Origin: CAZHDI01 sp964531285 | GTDB lineage: Bacteria; Pseudomonadota; Alphaproteobacteria; JAJFIK01 | DNA: 42,547 nt | NCBI GenBank assembly: GCA_964531285.1 | Contig: CAZHDI010000022.1 | Coordinates: 1 to 42,547 of the forward strand | Reading direction: 5' to 3' | Part shown: positions 34,665 to 42,547 of the stretch, one piece after another | Layout: each line of letters begins with the position of its first letter | How positions within the stretch are numbered: the stretch's first letter is position 1 | Notes under the pieces: model-generated | Told to the model about the DNA's origin: nothing | Seen by the model: the letters and a program-made list of their open reading frames with translations, nothing else | The model's database searches: none | Position numbers and translations under genes: made by a program

Positions 34665-34985
34665 ATGGCTTCCACATCGACGAGCGATTCGACTTTCGAC
34701 ACCGACGTTCTCAACGCCGACACGCCCGTGCTTGTGGACTTTTGGGCCGAATGGTGCGGCCCGTGTAAGCAGATCGGCCCCTCCTTGGAAGAAATTTCCG
34801 ACGAAATGGGCGGTCAGCTGACAATTGCCAAGCTCAACATCGATGAAAATCCGATGACGCCGAACCGCTATGGCGTGCGCGGCATCCCCACCCTGATGAT
34901 TTTCCAGGACGGCCAGCCGATCGCAACCAAGGTCGGCGCGCTGCCGAAGAGCAAGATCGTCGAGTGGATCAGCGAATCGATTTGA
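34665..34985 (+). CDS. trxA: thioredoxin
   Basis: Cytoplasmic disulfide reductant of 106 residues with the classical active site DFWAEWCGPCKQIGP (C31 and C34) and cis-proline GIPTLMIF near 73. The remaining fold is standard: AKLNIDENP and the C-terminal helix. The first ten residues are unusually rich in Ser and Thr. The strong AAAGGAG ribosome site decides the ATG at 34665; an earlier in-frame ATG would add 26 residues with no thioredoxin character. It follows addA and ends at a strong terminator, facing folC. The addA-trxA-folC order is widely kept in Alphaproteobacteria. Confidence 0.97.
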   Translation: MASTSTSDSTFDTDVLNADTPVLVDFWAEWCGPCKQIGPSLEEISDEMGGQLTIAKLNIDENPMTPNRYGVRGIPTLMIFQDGQPIATKVGALPKSKIVEWISESI

Positions 34986-35008
34986 CCGGCCGAACGGATA
35001 TCCGAGAC

Positions 35009-35039
35009 AAGCCCCGCATGTCGGCCGCGGGGCTTTTTT
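35009..35039 (+). terminator. intrinsic terminator after trxA
   Basis: AAGCCCCGC and GCGGGGCTT form a nine-base-pair stem with a nine-base loop, followed by a run of T. It touches the folC stop codon, so the same hairpin probably also helps end folC transcripts, though the T tract on that side is poor. Confidence 0.92.
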
Positions 35040-36397
35040 CATCCGTGATCGGCCAAAACCCGGCCAGCCAGATACAGCGATCCGCAGATCAGAATGCGCG
35101 GCGCCGGCTCGCCGTCTTCGCGCGCCATTTGCAGGATCCGGTCGATGGCCGCACGGACGTCCGGTGCGGTGCTCGCGGGTAGGTCTCTATCCTGGGCGGC
35201 TCGGGCCAGATCGTCCGGATCCGCTGCACCGGCCTCTTCGGCAATTGGCACACAGATGACATGGCGTACCAATCCGCCGAAAACCTCCAGAAAGCCGCGC
35301 GCATCCTTGTTGCCCATCATCCCGACGATCAGATAGAGCGCCCGGGGCACGCGCGTGTCGAGATCGGCCAGGGTCTGGCCAATCGCCCGCGCGCCATGCG
35401 GATTGTGGCCGCCATCGAGCCAGAGTTCGCCGTGATCGGCGCCCCCGCCGGCAGCCCCCCGCACGCGATCCACCAGCGGCCCGCGCGTCAGGCGCTGAAG
35501 CCGGGCCGGCCAGACCGCGCCCGTAAGGCCGCGTTCCATCGCCTCCGTGGACAGATCAAAGCCAGACATCTCGCGCAACGCCGCGATGGCCGTGCCCGCA
35601 TTTTCGATCTGATGCCGGCCGGTCAGCCGTGGCAGGGGCAAATCCAGAAGCCCTTTTTCGTCCTGATACACAAGACGGCCCTGCTCCTCAAAGGCCATGA
35701 ACTCCTGACCGAAGAGACTGAGCGGCGCACCGACGTCAATCGCCCGGGCCTCGATGGTGGCGCGGGCTTCATCCGCCTGAGGACCGATCACACCGATCAC
35801 GCCGCGCTTCAGGATACCGGCCTTTTCACCGGCGATGCTCGTCAGCGTGTCGCCCAAAAAATCCTGATGATCGTAATCGATCGGCGTGATGACCGTCAGC
35901 GCCGGCTTATCGATCACATTCGTAGCGTCTAGCCGTCCGCCGAGCCCCACCTCCAAGAGCAGGACATCGGCGGGCTGCCGGGAGAAGGCCAGAAACGCCG
36001 CCGCCGTGGTGATCTCGAAAAATGTGATGTCCTGGCCCGTATTGGCCGCTTCGCAGGCGGCGAGAACATCCGCAAGATCGGCATCCGCAATTGGCTGACC
36101 GGCAAGCACGATCCGTTCATGGAAGCGGACCAGATGAGGCGAGGTATACTGATGAACGGAATAACCGCCGGCTTCGATCATGGCCTTGAGAAACGCGATC
36201 ACCGACCCCTTGCCATTGGTCCCCGCGACATGAATCACGGGCGGCAATTTGCGATGGGGATTGCCGAGGGCATCGAGCAGCCGGTAGACACGATCGAGGC
36301 TCAGGTCGATGAGCTTAGGGTGAAGGCCCATCAAGCGGTCGAGGATCGGCGTGCTCGCGGGCGTTGCGTATTCGGATCCCGCGGCGGGTCCGCTCAT
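35039..36397 (-). CDS. folC: bifunctional folylpolyglutamate/dihydrofolate synthase
   Basis: Adds glutamate to dihydropteroate and to reduced folates with ATP; cytoplasmic, 452 residues. The P-loop is HVAGTNGKGSV at 56-66. YTSPHLVRFHERI is the folate signature, EVGLGGRLDATNV supplies the metal site, and TPIDYDHQDFLG and GEKAGILK follow. The C-terminal ligase domain shows ELWLDGGHNPHGA. The ATG overlaps the accD stop by four bases (ATGA), so the two are translationally coupled. It is the last gene of the long minus-strand block that starts with rpsA. Confidence 0.96.
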   Translation of the reverse strand: MSGPAAGSEYATPASTPILDRLMGLHPKLIDLSLDRVYRLLDALGNPHRKLPPVIHVAGTNGKGSVIAFLKAMIEAGGYSVHQYTSPHLVRFHERIVLAGQPIADADLADVLAACEAANTGQDITFFEITTAAAFLAFSRQPADVLLLEVGLGGRLDATNVIDKPALTVITPIDYDHQDFLGDTLTSIAGEKAGILKRGVIGVIGPQADEARATIEARAIDVGAPLSLFGQEFMAFEEQGRLVYQDEKGLLDLPLPRLTGRHQIENAGTAIAALREMSGFDLSTEAMERGLTGAVWPARLQRLTRGPLVDRVRGAAGGGADHGELWLDGGHNPHGARAIGQTLADLDTRVPRALYLIVGMMGNKDARGFLEVFGGLVRHVICVPIAEEAGAADPDDLARAAQDRDLPASTAPDVRAAIDRILQMAREDGEPAPRILICGSLYLAGRVLADHG

Positions 36398-37356
36398 GGC
36401 GCCGCCTCATCCCCGGCCGGATCGTCGGCCGCGGTCCGCATCACGGCTTCCGGATCCTCATCGGTATCGTCTTCCGAAAGCGCATCCTGCGGCGGCGGGG
36501 ACTCGCGATAAGGCACGGTCAGAAGACCGATGACCCGGCCGAGCGTTTCCCGCATGGCATGGCGATGGACGACACTGTCCACCATGCCGTGATCGCGCAG
36601 ATATTCCGCCCGCTGAAATCCTTCCGGAAGACGTTCCCGAATTGTTTGTTCGATCACACGGGGACCGGCAAAGCCAATCAGCGCACCCGGCTCAGCCAGT
36701 TGAATATCGCCAAGCATGGCATAGGACGCCGTCACACCGCCCGTGGTCGGATCGGTCAAAACCACGATGTAAGGCAAACCCGCTTCGCGCATCATCTGAA
36801 CACCGATGGTCGTGCGCGGCATCTGCATCAGCGACAGGATCCCCTCTTGCATCCGGGCCCCGCCCGCCGCGGTGAAAATCACCAGCGGCGCTTCGATTTC
36901 GATGGCCTTCTCGCACGCGGACAGAAAAGCCTCGCCCGCACCCATGCCGAGCGAGCCGCCCATAAAGGCGAAATTCTGTACCACGACAATGGCCTCATGC
37001 CCCTGGATCGTGCCGCGCGTCAGCAGCATCGCATCGCGTTGGCCCGTCTTGGAGCGCGCTTCCTTGAGGCGGTCCGTATACCGCTTTTCATCGCGGAAAC
37101 TCAGCGGATCGTTGGGGACTTCAGGCTGAGGCAGCTCTTCCCATTTGCCGTCGTCGAACAGCGCGGCAAGCCGCTCGGGCGGCGCGATGCGCATATGATG
37201 ATCGCAATTGGTGCAGACCATCAGGTTGGCGACCAGATCCCGATGAAAAATCATCTCACCGCAATTGGGGCATTTGCGCCACAGATTTTCCGCCGTATCC
37301 CGCTTGTTCCACCAGCTGGAAATCTTGGGGCGGACCATATTGTTGATCCAGTTCAT
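36394..37356 (-). CDS. accD: acetyl-CoA carboxylase carboxyltransferase subunit beta
   Basis: Transfers the carboxyl group from biotin to acetyl-CoA, together with AccA, to make malonyl-CoA for fatty-acid synthesis. The 320-residue protein has the N-terminal zinc ribbon C29-X2-C32 and C48-X2-C51 (WRKCPNCGEMIF, MVCTNCDHHM). The crotonase-like core follows, with FAFMGGSLGMGAGEAF, TAAGGARMQEGILSLMQM and DPTTGGVTASYAMLGD. The last 40 residues are acidic and variable. AAAGGGA lies upstream of the ATG. It sits between trpA (41 bases upstream) and folC (overlapping), the usual alphaproteobacterial order. Confidence 0.98.
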   Translation of the reverse strand: MNWINNMVRPKISSWWNKRDTAENLWRKCPNCGEMIFHRDLVANLMVCTNCDHHMRIAPPERLAALFDDGKWEELPQPEVPNDPLSFRDEKRYTDRLKEARSKTGQRDAMLLTRGTIQGHEAIVVVQNFAFMGGSLGMGAGEAFLSACEKAIEIEAPLVIFTAAGGARMQEGILSLMQMPRTTIGVQMMREAGLPYIVVLTDPTTGGVTASYAMLGDIQLAEPGALIGFAGPRVIEQTIRERLPEGFQRAEYLRDHGMVDSVVHRHAMRETLGRVIGLLTVPYRESPPPQDALSEDDTDEDPEAVMRTAADDPAGDEAAP

Positions 37357-37397
37357 CGGCGTATCCCTTTCCCTGTCTGTCGGCCCGCGGATGGTTT

Positions 37398-38236
37398 TTA
37401 GTGTCCTGCGCCGGGTGCGCCCCGGGCGGCGTGTACCGCGTCCGCAAGGTCCTTGACGAAGCCCGCGACCGAGGCGGCCAGACCGTCCCTCGCCCGGCCG
37501 TCTGTTTCCAGCCCGTCACCGATCCGCGAGACAATCGCCGACCCGACCACAACCGCGTCGGCGACCCGCGCGGCCGCGGCGGCCTGGGCCGGTGTCTTGA
37601 TCCCGAATCCGATGGCGATGGGCAGATCGGTCGCGGTGCGCAGCCGGGTCATGGCCGCTTCCAGAGCCACGGTTTCCGCCGAGCCCGCGCCGGTCACCCC
37701 CGTCACCGAGACATAATAGAGAAAGCCGCTGGCCCGGGCGAGAACCGATGGCAGGCGGGACGAATCCGTCGTGGGCGTGGCAAGGCGGATGAAATCGAGC
37801 CCGGCAGCCCGGGCCGGCACGCATAATTCGTCATCTTCTTCCGGGGGCAGATCGACCATGATCAGCCCGTCGATCCCAGCGGTCTTGGCATCGGCGAGAA
37901 ACCGATCCACGCCATACGCATGAACCGGATTGAAATAGCCCATGAGAATGACCGGCAGGCCGAAGCCGGCATCCCGGAAGCGCCTTACCATGTCCAGCGT
38001 CTTGCGCAGGGTCATCCCGGCCTTGAGGGCGCGCAGGCCCGCTTCCTGGATCGCCGGACCGTCCGCCATCGGATCGGTAAACGGCATCCCCAATTCGATG
38101 AGATCGGTGCCCGACCGGGCGATGGCGCACAAAAGATCGAAGGAGGCGTCCGGATCCGGATCGCCGGCCGTGATGAAGCTCACCAGACCAGCCCGGCCCT
38201 GGCGGCGCAGATCCTCAAAGCACGCGGCAATGCGGG

Positions 38237-38240
<4 letters not shown>
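37398..38240 (-). CDS. trpA: tryptophan synthase alpha chain
   Basis: Cleaves indole-3-glycerol phosphate to indole, which passes to TrpB through a tunnel; 280 residues, TIM barrel. Both catalytic acids are present and even keep the enteric numbering: E49 in DLIELGMPFTDPMADGP and D60. GYFNPVHAYG, MVDLPPEE and YYVSVTGVTG are family motifs, and IGFGIKTPAQ and VVVGSAIV bind the phosphate. Its ATG overlaps the trpB stop by four bases, so the pair is coupled. trpE, trpG, trpD and trpC are not in the window; a split trp operon is normal in Alphaproteobacteria. Confidence 0.98.
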
Positions 38241-39444
<1,204 letters not shown>

Positions 39445-39448
<4 letters not shown>

Positions 39449-40131
39449 GATAGTCGCGATCCTGTCTGTGTCCTGGCGCCGCTGGCGGCGCCGTGCGCCG
39501 CGCCGATGAAGCGCTCGATCAACGCGTCTGATTTCACACCGCGCGCGGCCTCGACGCCAGAGGATACATCGACGCCCATGGGTGCGGTGGCCGCAATCGC
39601 TCCGGCAACCGTGTCCGGCGTGAGCCCCCCGGCGAGCCACCAGGGCACCCCGGGCGTGAAACCCTCTAAAAGCCGCCAGTCGAAGGCCGTGCCGTGCCCG
39701 CCGCTGCGCTCTGAGCCCTCCGGCGGACGCGCGTCGAGCAGCAACCGGTCCGCCGCGCCGGCAAACGCCTGTGCGCGGTCGAGATCGGCGGCTTGGCTCA
39801 CGCCGACCGCCTTGATCACCGGACACCCGAAGCGGGCCTTGATCATGGCCACCCGTTCCGGCGTCTCGGCTCCGTGACATTGGATCCAATCCGGTTTCAT
39901 CGCGGTGACGATGGTGGCCAAGTGCGCATCGTCGAGATCGCATACGAGGGCCACGCTCAGAGGCCGGGGACCGTCGTCCATGGCCCCCATCAGGGTTCGC
40001 GCCTGTTCCGGCGTGACGCGGCGCGGCGAGCGCGGATGGATCACGAAACCCAGATAATCGGCGCCGGCACGCGCCGCGGCTCGGACGGTCAGGGCGGTTG
40101 AGAGCCCGCAGATCTTGATCTCAAGCGCCAT
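39445..40131 (-). CDS. trpF: phosphoribosylanthranilate isomerase
   Basis: Third step after chorismate in tryptophan synthesis: Amadori rearrangement of phosphoribosylanthranilate. The protein has 228 residues in a TIM barrel. The catalytic cysteine is C8 (IKICGLST) and the general acid is the first Asp of MGVDVSSGVEAARGVKS. YLGFVIHPRSPRRVTPEQA and WWLAGGLTPDTV are family motifs. The ATG overlaps the end of pyrF by 11 bases and the stop overlaps trpB by four, so three genes are translationally linked. Confidence 0.96.
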
Positions 40132-40855
40132 GGGCGCCTCGATGAGCGGTCAGACTGTCGGCAATGGCCGCGGCCGCGGCGCCCGGATCGGGCGCCTCTG
40201 TGATGGGCCGGCCGATCACCAGAATATCCGCGCCCTGGACCCGGGCGTCCTCGGGTGTCGCGATCCGTTTCTGATCCCCCGCCGCACTTCCCGCCGGGCG
40301 GACACCGGGCACAACCAGGGTGAAAGGCCGCTGAAACGCTGACCGGAGGGTGCCGACCTCGGCCGGCGAGCAGACGACCCCGTCGAGGCCGGCGGCATGG
40401 GCCAAGCCAGCCAAACGCTGAACCTGGTCCTCGGGCGCACCGGCCACACCCATATCGCCCAGATCGCCCGCATCGAGACTGGTCAGGACGGTCACACCCA
40501 CCAGACGGGGACGCGCCACGCCGGCGGTCTCGGCGGCTTGGGCCGCGGCCTCGGCGGCGGCGCGCATCATCGCCCGGCCGCCGGCCGTGTGGATGGTCAC
40601 CAAGGCCGGAGCGGCCGGCATGATCGCCTTCAGCGCCCCGGCAACGGTGTTGGGAATGTCGTGCAACTTCAGATCGGCAAAGATCGGCAAACCGAGACCG
40701 GCCATGCGTACCAGTCCCGCCGGACCGTGCGCGCAGAAAAACTCCAGGCCCAGTTTCAGCCCGCCCACATGGGGCGTGACGGCCCGGGCCAAGCTTTGAG
40801 CGCGGTCGAGATCGGCGGTGTCGATGGCGCAGAAAATGGGATTCGCCGGTTGCAT
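40121..40855 (-). CDS. pyrF: orotidine 5'-phosphate decarboxylase
   Basis: Last step of UMP synthesis; 244-residue TIM barrel. The catalytic tetrad region is PIFADLKLHDIPNTV with D61, K63 and D66. LKLGLEFF and the phosphate-gripper VVPGVRP near 180 complete the site. It overlaps trpF by 11 bases. No good ribosome site precedes the ATG, so expression may depend on read-through from lapA or on a leader not obvious by eye. Placement between lapA and trpF is seen in several alphaproteobacterial orders. Confidence 0.97.
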   Translation of the reverse strand: MQPANPIFCAIDTADLDRAQSLARAVTPHVGGLKLGLEFFCAHGPAGLVRMAGLGLPIFADLKLHDIPNTVAGALKAIMPAAPALVTIHTAGGRAMMRAAAEAAAQAAETAGVARPRLVGVTVLTSLDAGDLGDMGVAGAPEDQVQRLAGLAHAAGLDGVVCSPAEVGTLRSAFQRPFTLVVPGVRPAGSAAGDQKRIATPEDARVQGADILVIGRPITEAPDPGAAAAAIADSLTAHRGAHGA

Positions 40856-40908
40856 GGCGCGCTTATACCAGAGCGGCCGCCCGGATGCAGCGGTTCAGAA
40901 CGCGCGGC

Positions 40909-41307
40909 TCAGGCGGGTTTGGGCGCGCCCTCGGGGCCCGGTTCGGCGACCGGCGTCGCCTCGACCGTGCTGGCACCCTTCATGGCGGGATCCGCCGGGG
41001 TAGTCTCGTGGGCCGTGTGCTTCTTGAGTTCGCGCTCCAGATCCTGCGCGCGGCGGTATTCCGACCAAGCCCGGCGCCGGACCCGTCCCTGGCTGAGCCA
41101 CATGGCGCCGCCGCCGAGCAGCATGCCCACAAATACGCCGCCGAAAATCAGGGCATAGAGCGGCGCCTCGAACGCGATCGCCGGATCGGTCTGGGAAAAC
41201 GGATCCAGCCGCATGACGACCGGCGCGCGATTGGCCACGGCCACGACAAGCGCGGCCAGGGCGCAGGGGACGGTTATGAACACAGTTGTCAGCCGCACGG
41301 GCACCAC
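40909..41307 (-). CDS. LapA-domain (DUF1049) membrane protein
   Basis: A 132-residue inner-membrane protein with two helices (about 7-25 TVFITVPCALAALVVAVAN, and 49-72 APLYALIFGGVFVGMLLGGGAMWL). The short periplasmic part between them reads VVMRLDPFS. A basic, helical stretch (QGRVRRRAWSEYRRAQDLERELKK) follows and the tail is Pro/Ala-rich. This matches the LapA family, which in Escherichia coli acts with LapB in controlling lipopolysaccharide synthesis; lapB is not visible here. An in-frame stop lies two codons before the first GTG at 41307, so it must start with GTG there, or at 41304 or 41298. It lies after ihfB, as in many relatives. Confidence 0.85.
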   Translation of the reverse strand: MVPVRLTTVFITVPCALAALVVAVANRAPVVMRLDPFSQTDPAIAFEAPLYALIFGGVFVGMLLGGGAMWLSQGRVRRRAWSEYRRAQDLERELKKHTAHETTPADPAMKGASTVEATPVAEPGPEGAPKPA

Positions 41308-41362
41308 CGCCGGTTAGGGGTCACAGGTGCGCTTGTAGCGGCCCGACGAGCCTGCTGTCCAG

Positions 41363-41386
41363 GGCCGGCATGGAGCCACGCCGGCC
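41363..41386 (-). repeat. GC-rich hairpin between ihfB and lapA
   Basis: GGCCGGC (41363-41369) and GCCGGCC (41380-41386) form a perfect seven-base-pair stem across ten bases, starting seven bases after the ihfB stop. Without a T tract it is more likely a pause or RNA-stability element than a full terminator. Confidence 0.35.
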
Positions 41387-41392
41387 AGGATG

Positions 41393-41740
41393 TCAGCGAT
41401 CGACCATCTCCAGGGTCCGGGCACGCGGAACGGCGGACGGTCCGGCCGCTGGGGAGCCGGGCGAGTCGTTCAGACGTTCCCGCAACTCCTTACCGGTCTT
41501 GAAGAACGGCACGTATTTGGCCTCGACATCGACCGGTTCGCCGGTACGCGGATTACGGCCGGTGCGGGCGGCCCGCTCCTTGACCGAAAACGCACCGAAA
41601 CCCCTGAGTTCGACGCGGTCTCCCCGGCTCAGGGCATCGGCAATCTCTCCGAACACCCGCGCGACGATCCGCTCCAGATCGCGCTGATAGAGATGGGGAT
41701 AGGCACGCGCAAGCTTTGCAACGAGTTCTGACTTGATCAT
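41393..41740 (-). CDS. ihfB: integration host factor subunit beta
   Basis: Small DNA-bending protein that pairs with IhfA; 115 residues. MIKSELVAKLARAYPHL, RVELRGFGAFSV, the DNA-intercalating beta arm region RTGRNPRTGEPVDV with its proline, and AKYVPFFKTGKELRERL are typical. A tail of about 20 residues, rich in Pro, Ser and Ala, exceeds the usual 94-100 residues. AAGGT lies seven bases before the ATG. The 5' leader contains nested inverted repeats that end directly before this ribosome site, a possible control point. It lies between rpsA and lapA, the conserved order. Confidence 0.97.
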   Translation of the reverse strand: MIKSELVAKLARAYPHLYQRDLERIVARVFGEIADALSRGDRVELRGFGAFSVKERAARTGRNPRTGEPVDVEAKYVPFFKTGKELRERLNDSPGSPAAGPSAVPRARTLEMVDR

Positions 41741-41750
41741 CGGACCTTAC

Positions 41751-41810
41751 TTGTTCGGGTCTGGCGCATTGCCGCTGCAATGCCCGCTCGGTTCTCATCC
41801 CCCCGAACAA
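41751..41810 (-). promoter_or_regulatory. nested inverted repeats in the presumed ihfB leader
   Basis: Outer arms TTGTTCGGG and CCCGAACAA (41751-41759 and 41802-41810) are perfectly complementary. They enclose an inner palindrome GCATTGC, four bases, GCAATGC (41766-41783). In the message the outer stem closes directly before the ribosome site GTAAGG and the ATG. The arms are exact; a role in translation control or as a protein-binding site is inference. Confidence 0.5.
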
Positions 41811-41850
41811 ACAAAGCGTGCCAAAGGCTTCCCCGAGCGTCAACGAACGC

Positions 41851-41884
41851 AAAACGGCCGGCGGGGATGATCCGCGCCGACCGT
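41851..41884 (-). terminator. intrinsic terminator after rpsA
   Basis: Read on the minus strand, ACGGTCGGCG pairs with CGCCGGCCGT (ten base pairs with one wobble, loop of about a dozen bases), followed by four T. It lies 87 bases after the rpsA stop and separates rpsA from the ihfB leader. Confidence 0.75.
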
Positions 41885-41970
41885 ACCGATGACCATTCCG
41901 TTAATTTTTTTGCGACATCCACGCTTTGGCGTCACACGCGACAAGTGTTGGTCTTGACGCCATGCAAAAC

Positions 41971-42547
41971 TCAGGAGTCGCTTTTCTCCTTGTCGCCCTC
42001 GGCGTCGGCGTCGGTATCCTCGCCGGCCTTAGACAGGGCCGCACCGAGAATGTCGCCGAGCGAGGCCCCGGAGTCGGTGGAGCCGAACTGGGCAACCGCC
42101 TCTTTCTCCTCCGCCACTTCCAGCGCCTTGATCGACAGATTGATGGCGTGGTTGGCCTTGTCGATCCGGGTCACCATGGCGTCGATCTTGTCGCCGACGG
42201 CAAACCGGTCGGGGCGCTGCTCGGAGCGGTCCCGCGACAGGTCGGCCCGCTTGATGAAGGCGCGCATGCCCTCCTCGCCGACATTGACCTCCAGGCCACC
42301 ATCGGTGACGGCCGAGACCTCACAGGTGATGACCGAGCCCTTCTTGATGTCGCCCAGGCTCTCCATGGGATCGCCGCCGACCTGCTTGATGCCCAGCGAG
42401 ATCCGCTCCTTGTTCGGATCGACATCGAGCACAACCGCGGCGACCACATCGCCCTTGTTGTATTCCTTGATGACGTCCTCGCCCGGACGGTTCCAGTCTA
42501 GATCCGACAGGTGCACCATGACGTCCCCATCGCCGTCGAGACCGATG
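41971..42547 (-). CDS. rpsA: 30S ribosomal protein S1 (C-terminal part)
   Basis: The last 192 residues of ribosomal protein S1, which holds mRNA on the small subunit; the rest lies beyond the right edge. The visible part reads IGLDGDGDVMVHLSDLDW, the end of one S1 repeat with DVDPNKERISLGIKQ after it. A full final repeat follows: KGSVITCEVSAVTDGGLEVNV to AINLSIKALE. The acidic tail ends EGDKEKSDS. The ATG at 42519 is internal, not a start. rpsA-ihfB is a conserved pair in Proteobacteria. Confidence 0.96.
   Translation of the reverse strand, partial: IGLDGDGDVMVHLSDLDWNRPGEDVIKEYNKGDVVAAVVLDVDPNKERISLGIKQVGGDPMESLGDIKKGSVITCEVSAVTDGGLEVNVGEEGMRAFIKRADLSRDRSEQRPDRFAVGDKIDAMVTRIDKANHAINLSIKALEVAEEKEAVAQFGSTDSGASLGDILGAALSKAGEDTDADAEGDKEKSDS

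Noticed and set aside
39449..39943. Upstream extension of the trpB reading frame
   Set aside because: It lies inside trpF in another frame and gives an Arg/Gly-rich product without TrpB similarity; trpB starts at 39448.

Overview
This window looks like ordinary chromosome from a GC-rich alphaproteobacterium, from a draft assembly: there is one 100-base run of N at 13249-13348. The gene order is the evidence. pckA sits opposite a chvI-chvG-hprK-EIIA-HPr-ahcY series. Further on come a DivL-type kinase, then tsaE-amgK-murU-addB-addA-trxA. These converge on rpsA-ihfB-lapA-pyrF-trpF-trpB-trpA-accD-folC. These blocks are characteristic of Alphaproteobacteria. I cannot name the order or genus with confidence.

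Layout. 1-5254: the start of an ABC transporter ATPase gene (minus), polA (plus) and pckA (minus, convergent with polA). 5255-12330: a MATE exporter, then the ChvI/ChvG two-component system with HPr kinase, a mannose-type EIIA and HPr, then ahcY, which ends in a strong terminator. 12347-15783: a minus-strand set of a GST-like protein, a crotonase, a haloalkane-dehalogenase-like hydrolase broken by the assembly gap, and a small membrane protein. 16348-18780: divL. 19017-25538: an amidase, a minus-strand set (reductase, [2Fe-2S] ferredoxin, peroxiredoxin) and a plus-strand cyanide-insensitive bd-type oxidase (cydA, cydB and a DUF2474 small protein). 25605-34522: tsaE, amgK, murU, addB and addA, tightly packed and partly overlapping. 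Then trxA, and the minus-strand block from rpsA (right edge) to folC (35039).

How the genes fit together. ChvG/ChvI and the HprK/EIIA/HPr branch form a regulatory phosphorelay with pckA alongside, which suggests linked control of envelope signalling and carbon flow. AhcY recycles S-adenosylhomocysteine; it has a near-perfect palindrome upstream and a strongly foldable leader. AmgK and MurU recycle peptidoglycan sugars. AddAB processes double-strand breaks. The last block serves translation, tryptophan, pyrimidine, fatty-acid and folate synthesis.

Most notable points. (1) The 810-residue PAS-rich kinase has tyrosine where the phospho-accepting histidine belongs, as in the cell-cycle regulator DivL. 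(2) Six GANTC (CcrM-type) sites lie within 173 bases upstream of it. (3) Nested inverted repeats fold the presumed ihfB leader right up to its ribosome binding site. (4) A palindrome and structured leader precede ahcY. I saw no CRISPR array, transposase, phage gene, tRNA or rRNA, and no convincing wholly new system.
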